A stretch of DNA of 64,000 nucleotides from Pseudoxanthomonas dokdonensis (GTDB lineage Bacteria > Pseudomonadota > Gammaproteobacteria > Xanthomonadales > Xanthomonadaceae): the NCBI RefSeq assembly GCF_001431405.1, contig NZ_LDJL01000006.1:1-64000 (forward strand), in the 5' to 3' direction. Shown in pieces: positions 56,301 to 64,000 of the stretch. The position numbers and the translations under genes were made by a program. The notes under the pieces are model-generated. The model was given only the letters and a program-made list of their open reading frames with translations. It was not told where the DNA came from and ran no database searches. Position 1 is the stretch's first letter. Every line of letters begins with the position of its first letter.

Positions 56301-58313
56301 TCAGTAGTAGGCGCCGTAGCCGATGACGTGCTGGGCCAGGCCGATCCACAGCAGGAACAGGCACGACAGTGCGATCAGCACCGCCCACAACCTGGCCAGC
56401 CACTTGCGCTTGGCGCGCAGCACCTGCCACGCATTCCACAGCGACAGCAGTGCGCCCAGCGGCAGCACCACGGTGGCGAACAGGCGCAGCAGGTTGATCC
56501 AGATGTCCGAGCCGGGGCCGGTCATTTCCAGATCACCGAGCATCGCGACCACGAAGCCCAGCGTGCCGCCAATCGACAGCAGTACCGCCAGCGCGGTCAG
56601 GCGGATGATGCGGTGGGCACGGGCATCACTGCCCGACAACCGGTACGGCACGCCGTAATAGCGACGGACCAGGGCCGACACCGGCCAGGCGATGACGGTC
56701 AGCAGCAACACCGCCAGACTGGCGATCAACAGCGGCAAGGCCAGCGAGCGCCACGTCGACAGGCGTTCGAACACCATGATCGGCGCGTACGGCTCCATCG
56801 AGAAGCGCACCACCTTGCCGTCGACCACGTCGGCGGCCAGGCGATCGCTGCCGTCCACGTCCTGCCACAGGTAGGGCGAAATCTCGCGCCACTTCTTCGG
56901 CACGCCGTTGGCACCCAGTGCCATTGGCACGCTGATGGTGCCGTCCTCGTTGGCAATCACCTTGACCTGGCCAAGCAGATTGACCAGCGACAGCAGATTG
57001 CTCTGTGGGCGACGGCTGCTGTCGTAGTGGCCAACCATCTGCTGCGCGTGCTGCCGCGCAAGCGCCGCATCCAGCGCTTGTGGACGCTTGCCACTGCCCG
57101 GCAGGTAGCGGTCGGCGAAGCTACGGACCAGCGCGCCACGGATCTGGCCGGTGGCGCCGTCGCGGCCACTGCTGTTCATCGAAACGAAAATACCGATGCC
57201 ATCGTCGAGGAACAGCTCCAGCTCGCTGTGGAACCACATGGTGTCGCCGCCATGGGCGATCGCGCGGTGGCCGTTGACGCTGGTTTCGTAGAAGCCGAGC
57301 ATCATCCTGTTCAACGGACCGACCGATGCCTGTCCGGTCGAATGCATCTTGCGCGCGGTATCAGCGCCAAGGATGCGTGCATCGCCATAGGCGCCGTCCT
57401 GCAGGTGCGCGATCATGAATCGCGCCATGTCGGTGCCGGTGGCAGCCAGGCTGCCGGCCGGCGCCAGGCTGATGAATTCGTAATCCTTGGGCTTGCCGTC
57501 GGAGGCCTTGGCGTAACCCTTGCTCATGTTGGCCAGCAGCGCCGGCTGCAACGGCTGGCTGAAGCTGGAATGCTGCATGCCCAGCGGCTTGAAGATGTGG
57601 TTGGCGATGTAGGCGTCAAACGCTTCACCGGAAGTGCGCTGCACGATGTAGCCGGCCAGCGCGGTGGCGTAGTTGGAATAGGCCGGTGTCTTGCCGGGCA
57701 CGTGGATGCGTTCGGGCACCCAGCGCTTGAGCGCATCGCCCAGCGGCACGATTTCATCGGCATGCGAGGTGATCAACCCGCGGATCTGTTCTTCCATGCC
57801 GGTGGTGTGGGTCATGATCTGGCGCAGGGTGACCGGCTTGCCATCGCGCGCCGGCACCTTGAAATCGATGTACTGGTTGACGTCGGCATCCAGATCCAGC
57901 TTGCCCTGTTCGACCAGTTGCATCACCGCGGTCCAGGTGAACAGTTTGGATACCGAGCCGGGCCGGAACAGCGTCTTCTGCGGTACCACCGGTGCGCGTG
58001 TTTCCAGGTCGGCATAACCGTAGCCCTTCTGCAGCAGGATCTGGCCGTCCTTGACCACCACCACCACGGCCCCGGCGATGTCGCCATTGGCCAGCGCGTA
58101 AGGCAGATAACCATCCAGCCAGGCTTCGACATCGGCACCGGTCAGTGCCGGCACCGCGCCGTCTTCGCTGGCCGCCGGCAATGGCGTGGCCGGCGCCACC
58201 GGCGTAGCCGGCGGCAGCGCGTCCGGCGACAGTGCGGCCTCCTGCGCCGTCATGCCGTTCGCACCCCCTGCGAACAGCAACAAACCACACAACACGAACG
58301 GAATCACGCGCAT
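56301..58313 (-). CDS. Membrane-anchored serine hydrolase (beta-lactamase/D-aminopeptidase fold)
   Basis: 670 residues from ATG 58313. Signal peptide, Pro/Ala-rich linker (to about 55), then the catalytic domain with SVSK (Ser120, Lys123), YSN (212-214) and AHGGDT. The C-terminal 200 residues hold four predicted membrane helices, unlike the soluble relative at 45838-47424. Likely cleaves D-amino-acid-containing peptides in the periplasm. First gene after promoter copy 2, 66 bp upstream of dgcA; an in-frame start at 58343 is less likely since it precedes the signal peptide. Confidence 0.88.
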   Translation of the reverse strand: MRVIPFVLCGLLLFAGGANGMTAQEAALSPDALPPATPVAPATPLPAASEDGAVPALTGADVEAWLDGYLPYALANGDIAGAVVVVVKDGQILLQKGYGYADLETRAPVVPQKTLFRPGSVSKLFTWTAVMQLVEQGKLDLDADVNQYIDFKVPARDGKPVTLRQIMTHTTGMEEQIRGLITSHADEIVPLGDALKRWVPERIHVPGKTPAYSNYATALAGYIVQRTSGEAFDAYIANHIFKPLGMQHSSFSQPLQPALLANMSKGYAKASDGKPKDYEFISLAPAGSLAATGTDMARFMIAHLQDGAYGDARILGADTARKMHSTGQASVGPLNRMMLGFYETSVNGHRAIAHGGDTMWFHSELELFLDDGIGIFVSMNSSGRDGATGQIRGALVRSFADRYLPGSGKRPQALDAALARQHAQQMVGHYDSSRRPQSNLLSLVNLLGQVKVIANEDGTISVPMALGANGVPKKWREISPYLWQDVDGSDRLAADVVDGKVVRFSMEPYAPIMVFERLSTWRSLALPLLIASLAVLLLTVIAWPVSALVRRYYGVPYRLSGSDARAHRIIRLTALAVLLSIGGTLGFVVAMLGDLEMTGPGSDIWINLLRLFATVVLPLGALLSLWNAWQVLRAKRKWLARLWAVLIALSCLFLLWIGLAQHVIGYGAYY

Positions 58314-58388
58314 CGCTTCGTCCCCCGGAGCTGGTGATGGCAAGTCGTGCCAGCGTCCGGCATCTAGCCAGCGCCAACAGGTTGACTT

Positions 58389-58431
58389 ATCCTGATGCGG
58401 CCATAATGGTCCTAATTAGAGAATTGTCAAC
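58389..58431 (-). promoter_or_regulatory. Promoter with operator, copy 2 (divergent region)
   Basis: Minus-strand -35 TTGACA (58430-58425), 16-bp spacer, -10 CATTAT (58408-58403). The 29-bp core 58403-58431 matches copy 1 at 27 positions, and both copies are preceded by ATCCTGAT. The right arm CCTAATTAG is kept (58411-58419, containing the palindrome CTAATTAG) while the left arm reads CTGAT then diverges. It serves the hydrolase-dgcA-POT-deacylase unit and lies in the gap before the divergent regulator gene. Confidence 0.82.
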
Positions 58432-58568
58432 CATGCCAGATGACCTGCCCGGTAGCCGTTTGCGACAGGGCTTTGGTGCCACGCAGCTTTGCTTCGCCTG
58501 CTGGCCGGGGTAATGATGAGCCTGGACAGGACGCTTTAGACTTCCGCAGATACCCGGAGACCCCACGG

Positions 58569-59297
58569 ATGACCTCACAACACCCCACCATCGGCGGACT
58601 GCTGCGTGCGCTGCGCGCCCGCAAGGGCTGGACGCTCAAGCAGATGAGCCAGCATTCCGGCATTCCGCTGTCGACGCTGTCCAAGGTCGAGCATGATCGC
58701 CTGACCCTGACCTACGACAAGCTGCTGCAACTGGCCCAGCGCCTCAACCTGCGCATGTCGGAACTGTTCGCCGAGCAGGACGATACCCCCGAGCCGGCGG
58801 TCACCGCCCGCCGCAGCATCGGCCGCATCGAAGACGCCATCCGCGTCAACACGCCCAATTACGACTATTACTACCTGTGCCCGGAGCTGCGCCGCAAGCG
58901 CATGATCCCGGTGTTGACCCGGGTCCGGGCCAAGACCATCGCCGAATTCGGCGAACTGGTCCACCACTCCGGCGAGGAATACATCCACGTGCTCGAGGGC
59001 CGTGCCGAGGTCCACACCGAGTTCTATGACCCGATCATCCTGGAAGCCGGGCAGTCGGTGTACATCGATTCCAACATGGGCCACGCCTACATCGCCGCCG
59101 AAGGCTGCGAGGAAGTGCTGCTGCTGGGCGTGTGCTCGAGCACCGATGAACACCTGCTGGAGTCGTTGATGACCCTGCATGGCGACGAGCTGGCCGCGCA
59201 GCAACCGCCATCGACCGCCAGGCAAGCCGCTGGCGAGGCGGTGTCCAGGCCCAGGGCCGTGCGCAAGACGCCGGCCAGCACCCGCAGGAAAGCCTGA
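58569..59297 (+). CDS. XRE-family transcriptional regulator with C-terminal cupin
   Basis: 242 residues from ATG 58569. HTH_XRE domain (about 8-62: GLLRALRARKGWTLKQMSQ, STLSKVEHDRLTLT), a linker, then a cupin fold (about 150-215; HSGEEYIHVLEGRAEVHTE) and a Lys/Arg/Ala-rich tail. Cupin-type XRE regulators bind small metabolites. Divergent from the dgcA unit, so it is the obvious candidate for the protein that reads the two matching operators. A longer in-frame start upstream is unsupported by ribosome site. Confidence 0.9.
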   Translation: MTSQHPTIGGLLRALRARKGWTLKQMSQHSGIPLSTLSKVEHDRLTLTYDKLLQLAQRLNLRMSELFAEQDDTPEPAVTARRSIGRIEDAIRVNTPNYDYYYLCPELRRKRMIPVLTRVRAKTIAEFGELVHHSGEEYIHVLEGRAEVHTEFYDPIILEAGQSVYIDSNMGHAYIAAEGCEEVLLLGVCSSTDEHLLESLMTLHGDELAAQQPPSTARQAAGEAVSRPRAVRKTPASTRRKA

Positions 59298-59480
59298 GCC
59301 GCACCGCCGGCAGACAGGCCGCGCCGCCGTACCCGCGGCGGTGCGTGGCAGGCCACCGCCTCCACGCGCCTGCGATGAACACAGCGGGACCGGCACGCGC
59401 ACGTTACGATGTGGAACTCCCCACGCCGTCCGTTGTCGATTGCCGATGCAAGCCCGTCCCCCCCACCTACCGCCGGCGGC

Positions 59481-60347
59481 ATGAGCCAACATCCAGTCGT
59501 TCCGGAAGCCCGGCCCGAACCCAGAATCGAACGCCTGCAGCGCTGGTTTGCCGCGCTTTGCAGCGCCCTGCTGCACCTGCTGATGCTGCTGATCCTGCTG
59601 CATTCGTCGCCGCCGATTGTCAGCTCGCCACAAAGCGCCGCCGGCGGCAGCCGCACCCAGGTGCGCTTCATCGGCCAGCCGGGCCAGACCCGGCAGCCAG
59701 CGCCGGAACCGATCAAGAAGCCCAAGCCATTGGCCAACAAGAAGCCGGCCAAACCGGCACGCGCGGCCTCGCGCCTGCAATCCACCCTGGTCGACCGCGC
59801 CGACCAGCCGATACCGCCGGTCCAGCAACAGGCCACGCCACAACCGCAGCCGACAGCGCCGAGCGCTGAACCGGCACCCAGCCCGGCACAACAGCCGAGC
59901 GATCCACCGCCGCCTTCGCAAAGCCGCCGCCCCGAGCTGTGGACCGGACAACCGCCGGGCATGCTGCCCAGGGAGACCGCGCCGGAAAATGCCGGCCTGT
60001 CCGCCAGCCCGGCGGTGCGCAACGGTCGCGGCCGCGACATCAGCGCCTCCGGCCCGAGCATGGAGCTGGGCGGCTACCTGGTCTATTACGAAGTACTGAG
60101 CGACGACAAATTACGTGCCTGGGCCGATGCCGGCATCAAGGAACTGTCCATCCCCCTGCCCGGCACCCGCTACTACATGGTCTGCGACATCCAGATCGCC
60201 ATCAAGCGCGGCTCCGGCAAATGCCGCTCGGTCGATCCCGGTTCGCCGGAAATGGATGCCATCGGCGATGCCCGCAAAGTGGTGACCATGCAGCGCGTCT
60301 ACAAACAGGGCGAACTGGTCTGGAGCGGGCCGGGGCCGTATCGCTGA
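59481..60347 (+). CDS. Proline-rich membrane-anchored protein with conserved C-terminal domain, unknown function
   Basis: 288 residues from ATG 59481 (an in-frame ATG at 59409 would add 24). One membrane segment (about 28-42), a Pro/Lys/Gln-rich spanning region (about 70-165), and a C-terminal domain (about 180-288) with YYEVLSDDKLRAWADAGI and two Cys (MVCDIQ, SGKCRS). Similar in layout to TonB-type proteins and to 30537-31172, but the end is not a TonB domain. Function unknown. Confidence 0.78.
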   Translation: MSQHPVVPEARPEPRIERLQRWFAALCSALLHLLMLLILLHSSPPIVSSPQSAAGGSRTQVRFIGQPGQTRQPAPEPIKKPKPLANKKPAKPARAASRLQSTLVDRADQPIPPVQQQATPQPQPTAPSAEPAPSPAQQPSDPPPPSQSRRPELWTGQPPGMLPRETAPENAGLSASPAVRNGRGRDISASGPSMELGGYLVYYEVLSDDKLRAWADAGIKELSIPLPGTRYYMVCDIQIAIKRGSGKCRSVDPGSPEMDAIGDARKVVTMQRVYKQGELVWSGPGPYR

Positions 60348-60398
60348 AGCGTGCCTGGCTCAAGCAGCCCGCACGAGGTTGGGCACTGCGGATCCGGA

Positions 60399-61778
60399 TC
60401 AACCATCATCGCGGCCTTTGAGCCGTCGAGCCGCGCCAGCATGGCCTGGCCACAGGATTGTCACCAGCAGCCCGCCAAACGTCGATTGACCCAGTTCCAG
60501 ACTTCCCTGCGTCGCGGTGATCAGGTCTCCGGCTATGGCCAGTCCCAGGCCCGTGCCGTGTCCCGACTCATCCAGCCGGCCGCCGCGCATCAACGCCTGC
60601 TGCATCGAGCCATCGGCGATGCCCGGACCGTCGTCCTCGATCCGGATTGCGGTCCAACCGGGCCCGGCGCTGGCGCTGACGCTGATCTGGCGCTTGGCAT
60701 AGCGCACGGCATTCTCAAGCAGCGCGCCGATGATTTCTGACAACGTGTCGACCGGCACTGCCAACACCAGACTCGCGGGCACCTCGACGGTGAATGCGAT
60801 ACGACTACCGCTCTCCGTGCGTTCGAGTACCGCGATCAGGTTCTCCACCACCCGCCGCAGCGCCGATACGCCCAGCGGCATGTTGGCCGCCGCCGCGACG
60901 CGTGCGCGCGCAAGTTCGGCATCGACGGTGGCCTGGATCGCGGCAACGGCGCGGTCCATTCCGTCGGCCGCATCAATCGCACCTGCGGCTCGCGCACGTC
61001 GGCTCTGGGCCGCCATCGCCGCCAGCGGCGTCTTCAAGCCATGTGCCAGATCGCCAGCACGTCGCCGGGCGACCTGCAGATCGCGCTCACGTACGTCGGC
61101 CAGCGCATTGATGGCGTCGGTCAGCGGCTGGATTTCGCGCAGGCCTGACGACGGCAATCGCGACCCGGCGTTTTCCTGCAGGCCGGAGAGGTCGCCGCGG
61201 ATGCGCCGCAACGGCCGCAGGCCCAGGCTTACCTGTCCCCAGGCCGCCGCCGACAACACCAGCCACAGCAACACCAGAAAAAGTCCAAGCTCACGTCCAA
61301 ACTCGGTGCGGGCCATCTCCAGCGGTTGCACGTCCTGGGCCAACTGGATCACGACGGCGCGATTACGCTCCAGTACCAAGCGACGCTCAAGCCCCATCAA
61401 TGACTGGCCAAGCGGGCCCACCATCTCGATGACGCGCCAGGTGTCGATGGGCGCCCGTGTCGGTACCGGCAAGGCGGTATCCCACAGCGAACGCGAACGC
61501 AGCACGCCCTGCGCCGTCGATATCTGCCAGTAATAGCCCCCCCCGGGCTTCTGCAACCTCGGGTCACTGAGTTCCCGCTCCAGTGCTGGCCTGCCCTGTT
61601 CATCCAAAGACAGCGCCGCCACCAGCGCCAGGCCGTCGCGGCTCAACTCTGATTGCAGGCGGCGCTCCAGATGGCGCTGGAACAACAACGTCATGAACAA
61701 CCATGACAGCACCAACGCTACCAGTACGGCGGCGGCAGCCGCCAGCAACAGGCGCCAGCGCAGTGATCGCGTGATCAA
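60399..61778 (-). CDS. PhoQ-like sensor histidine kinase
   Basis: 459 residues. Membrane helices at about 10-30 and 165-190 flank a periplasmic domain; a HAMP-like linker follows; HisKA motif DLAHGLKTPLAAM, and HATPase motifs (LLENAVRYA, DDGPGI, GTGLGLAI). The start appears to be TTG at 61778, overlapping the regulator stop as TTGA, in the style of ATGA coupling. Third gene of the PepSY-regulator-kinase operon. Confidence 0.92.
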   Translation of the reverse strand: MITRSLRWRLLLAAAAAVLVALVLSWLFMTLLFQRHLERRLQSELSRDGLALVAALSLDEQGRPALERELSDPRLQKPGGGYYWQISTAQGVLRSRSLWDTALPVPTRAPIDTWRVIEMVGPLGQSLMGLERRLVLERNRAVVIQLAQDVQPLEMARTEFGRELGLFLVLLWLVLSAAAWGQVSLGLRPLRRIRGDLSGLQENAGSRLPSSGLREIQPLTDAINALADVRERDLQVARRRAGDLAHGLKTPLAAMAAQSRRARAAGAIDAADGMDRAVAAIQATVDAELARARVAAAANMPLGVSALRRVVENLIAVLERTESGSRIAFTVEVPASLVLAVPVDTLSEIIGALLENAVRYAKRQISVSASAGPGWTAIRIEDDGPGIADGSMQQALMRGGRLDESGHGTGLGLAIAGDLITATQGSLELGQSTFGGLLVTILWPGHAGAARRLKGRDDG

Positions 61779-62437
61779 TCCGACACCATTAGCAAATAAC
61801 CGAAGCCGCGCCGCGTCACGATCAAATCCGCGCCGAACTTGCGTCGTAGACGCGCCACGATGGCTTCGATGGCATTGGCATCGCCACTGTCCGTGGCGCC
61901 ATACAGGTGCTCGGCCAGTTCACCGGCGGTGACCGCGCGTCCCGGCTGGTGAGCCAGATAATCAAGCAGCCGGTACTCCAGGGGGGACAGCCGGGCCGGT
62001 GCACCGGCATAAGTGGCCGACATGCGCATGGTATCCAGTCGCAGTTGCCCAATCTCCACCACATTGCTCACCCGTCCCGCGCTGCGCCGCACCAGGCCGC
62101 GCACGCGCGCAATCAATTCTCCCATCTGGAACGGCTTGGCAATGTAGTCATCGGCGCCAGCTTCGATTCCCTCGACCTTCTCAGTCCAGTCACCGCGTGC
62201 TGACACCACAATCACCGGAAATGACCTGCCCGCATCACGCCAACGACGCAGGACACTGAGCCCATCAAGCTGCGGAAGGCCAAGATCGAGGATGGCAGCG
62301 TCGTAGTCTTCGACATCTCCCTGGTACCACGCAGTTTTTCCATCACCAACCGCATCGACGTTGAAACCAGCGACCTCCAGCGCCCGCGCCAGATCGTTGC
62401 GGATATCGGGATCATCTTCAACGACAAGGCAACGCAT
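61775..62437 (-). CDS. OmpR/PhoP-family response regulator
   Basis: 220 residues from ATG 62437, which overlaps the upstream stop by one base (TGATG). Receiver with VEDDP, phospho-acceptor in ILDLGLPQLDG (about residue 51) and AKPF; winged-helix OmpR output domain with LSPLEYRLLDYL and TRRGFGYLL. Cognate kinase is the next gene. Targets unknown; the divergent receptor gene 435 bp upstream is a plausible one. Confidence 0.93.
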   Translation of the reverse strand: MRCLVVEDDPDIRNDLARALEVAGFNVDAVGDGKTAWYQGDVEDYDAAILDLGLPQLDGLSVLRRWRDAGRSFPVIVVSARGDWTEKVEGIEAGADDYIAKPFQMGELIARVRGLVRRSAGRVSNVVEIGQLRLDTMRMSATYAGAPARLSPLEYRLLDYLAHQPGRAVTAGELAEHLYGATDSGDANAIEAIVARLRRKFGADLIVTRRGFGYLLMVSD

Positions 62438-62763
62438 CAATCGTCCTTGATTTTTATCAGCGCACCGTTGCGTGCATTTAAGGTGACTTTCTTCAGGCGC
62501 CCGGTCGAAGTCAGTACCTTGACCTTGTACTCCCAGCCGCTGTCCTCGCGCTCTAGCTCCACTTCAATGATGTCGCCGGCGACATGCCGCTGGGCCATAT
62601 CCAGTATTTCCGGCAAAGGCAGGATTTCACCGCGACGTAATAGCTCACGTGCCTCCACGTGATCATCCTTGTCGGCCAGTGCCACTGACACGGGCAACAC
62701 GGTCACGGCAAGGACAAGTGCCAGCGTGGCGAATGGGCGGTACTTGCGTGGGAATCTGTTCAT
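62437..62763 (-). CDS. Exported PepSY-domain protein
   Basis: 108 residues from ATG 62763. Signal peptide about 1-30 (SVALA), then a PepSY domain: ILPLPEILDMAQ, DIIEVELEREDSGWEYKVK, and NARNGALIKIKDD. Such small proteins accompany two-component genes in many proteobacteria and may modulate the sensor in the periplasm. First gene of the operon, 108 bp from the divergent receptor gene. Confidence 0.9.
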   Translation of the reverse strand: MNRFPRKYRPFATLALVLAVTVLPVSVALADKDDHVEARELLRRGEILPLPEILDMAQRHVAGDIIEVELEREDSGWEYKVKVLTSTGRLKKVTLNARNGALIKIKDD

Positions 62764-62871
62764 GGCTCCAGCATGCAAAGGCGTAGCTGACAACAACCTG
62801 ACACCCCCTGCCTGCGGCCTGTCAGCGCCGAGGGTGCAACCTCACTGCATGGCCCAGGGGAGCACCACCGC

Positions 62872-64000
62872 ATGATTCGAAATATCGCATGTTCCGCGCT
62901 GTCGGTGGCTGTTCTTGGCAGCCTGCTGACGATGCCACCGGCATATGCCCAGGACATTCCTGCCACCACCGCCGCCACCGAATCCTATCCCGCCAGCTAT
63001 TTCAGCAGCGCCGCTCCCAAGGATGCATATGACATGGTATCCCGGCTACCGGGCTTCAGCATCATCGAAGCCGATGCCGACGTGCGGGGCTATGCAGCCG
63101 CGCTGGGCAATGTCCTCATCGATGGCGCGCGCCCTGCCAGCAAGCGCGAGGATATCGGCAGCCTGCTGAAGCGCATTCCCGCGAGTACGGTGGAGCGCGT
63201 CGAGCTGATTCGAAGTGGTGCCCCTGGTGTGGACATGGGTGGATACGCGCTGCTGGCCAATGTCGTCCCCCATCGCAAGGCCAGTGTGGAGTCCGCGTTT
63301 GAAGCTGGTGCGGTCACTGCCACCGATGGCTGGGCCGCACCGGCACTGCAATGGGAATACGGGCGCCGTGCCGATGACAGTGCACTGGAATTCAGCGTGA
63401 AGCTGCAACCGGAACTGGATGATGACACCGGTCGCGGCACCATCCGGATAGACCAGCCATCGAACTCCGCGACCCGATTGCAGCAATGGGATACCCGCAC
63501 CGTCAAGGACGACGCTGAGGCCAACGCCAGTTGGCGGCGTCCGCTTGCAGGCGGTCGCCTGACAGTGACCGCGGCCCTGCGTGGCGAACAGGTGCGCGCC
63601 GACAGCCGCATGTGGTCGTCCACCGCCAGCGATGACGACGAACGGATCAGGGAACGCGAAGACAGCCATGAAGCGGAGCTGGGAGCGCGCTTCGTGCGCT
63701 CTCTCGGCAACAATACGACGTTAGAGCTGGTTGCTCTGCAGCAACTGGGCTGGCTGGAAGAGCGGGAACATTCGCTGGAGGGCGACGATACCGAACGCTT
63801 CGCGAAAAGCAACGACAGCGGCGAAAGCATAGGCCGGATGGAACTGACCCATCTGCGTTCCGCAAGCCTGTCATTCAATGCGTCGCTGGAAGGGGCATTC
63901 AATTTCCTGGCCAGCGACAGTCGACTGGATGAAAATGGCACGCCGACCTATCTGCCGGGTTCGCGTACCCGTGTGGAAGAGAAACGCGCGGAATTCGCGC
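62872..64000 (+). CDS. TonB-dependent receptor-like protein (3' end cut by window edge)
   Basis: 376 residues visible from ATG 62872 (GGGGAG 10-11 bp upstream). Signal peptide ends near AYAQD; a plug domain follows (about 45-130) with MVSRLPGFSI, VLIDGARPASKREDI and VERVELIRSGAPGVDMGG, then amphipathic barrel strands. A canonical TonB box is not clear. Divergent from the PepSY/two-component operon across a 108-bp region. Substrate unknown. Confidence 0.88.
   Translation, partial: MIRNIACSALSVAVLGSLLTMPPAYAQDIPATTAATESYPASYFSSAAPKDAYDMVSRLPGFSIIEADADVRGYAAALGNVLIDGARPASKREDIGSLLKRIPASTVERVELIRSGAPGVDMGGYALLANVVPHRKASVESAFEAGAVTATDGWAAPALQWEYGRRADDSALEFSVKLQPELDDDTGRGTIRIDQPSNSATRLQQWDTRTVKDDAEANASWRRPLAGGRLTVTAALRGEQVRADSRMWSSTASDDDERIREREDSHEAELGARFVRSLGNNTTLELVALQQLGWLEEREHSLEGDDTERFAKSNDSGESIGRMELTHLRSASLSFNASLEGAFNFLASDSRLDENGTPTYLPGSRTRVEEKRAEFA

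Noticed and set aside
45838-58313. The two serine hydrolases as antibiotic-resistance beta-lactamases
   Set aside because: They carry the fold motifs, but length, added domains and locus fit D-peptide or ester hydrolases; the sequence gives no evidence of resistance.
55068-58337. A 1089-codon open frame on the plus strand
   Set aside because: It lies antisense to dgcA and the membrane serine hydrolase, whose motifs are unmistakable. Its product is His/Arg/Gln-rich low-complexity sequence, typical of a shadow frame in GC-rich DNA.
58440-58568. Earlier start for the XRE-cupin regulator
   Set aside because: The upstream 43 codons precede the helix-turn-helix, show no family resemblance, and approach the promoter region; ATG 58569 fits better.
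59298-59350. GC-rich inverted repeat after the regulator (CGCACCGCCG / CGGCGGTGCG)
   Set aside because: Long spacer and no T-tail; I could not support it as a terminator or operator.

Overview
This 64 kb window is GC-rich, densely coded chromosome from a gammaproteobacterium of the Xanthomonadaceae/Lysobacteraceae (Stenotrophomonas, Pseudoxanthomonas, Luteimonas or a relative). The basis is gene order (mreBCD-mrdA-rodA-mltB; lptM-dapF-DUF484-xerC-hslVU; algR-hemC), the many secreted S9/M1 peptidases and serine hydrolases, the TonB-dependent receptors, and the style of the proteins. The genus is an inference. I see no phage, insertion sequence, CRISPR array, rRNA or tRNA. Both window edges cut a gene: mltB on the left and a TonB-dependent receptor on the right.

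Layout. 0-7 kb: cell-elongation operon read leftward (mreB, mreC, mreD, mrdA, rodA, mltB). 7-15 kb: PfkB-type kinase, OprD-like porin, lipoprotein, M1 aminopeptidase, ubiE, an internally duplicated DUF417 membrane protein and a yeast-type cytosine deaminase. 15.3-18.0 kb: a metzincin-type metalloprotease followed by a 100-residue protein that is a free-standing copy of the protease's N-terminal domain. 18-23.5 kb: housekeeping block lptM-dapF-DUF484-xerC-hslV-hslU plus ybaN. 23.6-30.2 kb: two exported prolyl-oligopeptidase-family peptidases, lipocalin and a WYL regulator. 30.2-30.5 kb: a structured non-coding stretch with a long hairpin. 30.5-37.9 kb: a proline-rich membrane-anchored protein, two tandem DUF481 proteins, hemC-algR, an esterase, an EF-hand protein and a methyltransferase. 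37.9-45.7 kb: a PAS histidine kinase with lone receiver, a divergent GAF histidine kinase, xthA, a PhnB-like protein, gluconokinase, and LigD preceded by a small DUF3606 gene.

45.8-59.3 kb is the most coherent accessory system. Eight genes read leftward: serine hydrolase, YkvI-like transporter, DgcN-like protein and TonB-dependent receptor in one unit; N-acyl-D-amino-acid deacylase-like protein, POT-like transporter, DgcA/dipeptide-epimerase-like enzyme and membrane-bound serine hydrolase in the other. An XRE-cupin regulator is divergent. Each unit starts from a promoter with an almost identical 29-bp core (TTGACA box plus an overlapping inverted repeat), so the two units look like one regulon. 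I read it as uptake of D-amino-acid-containing (muro)peptides and conversion of D-glutamate to L-glutamate. Two of its proteins have departed from textbook motifs: the POT transporter (NxxEM for ExxER) and the deacylase (no HxH).

59.5-64 kb: a second proline-rich membrane-anchored protein, then a PepSY-protein/response-regulator/histidine-kinase operon divergent from a TonB-dependent receptor that runs off the window.
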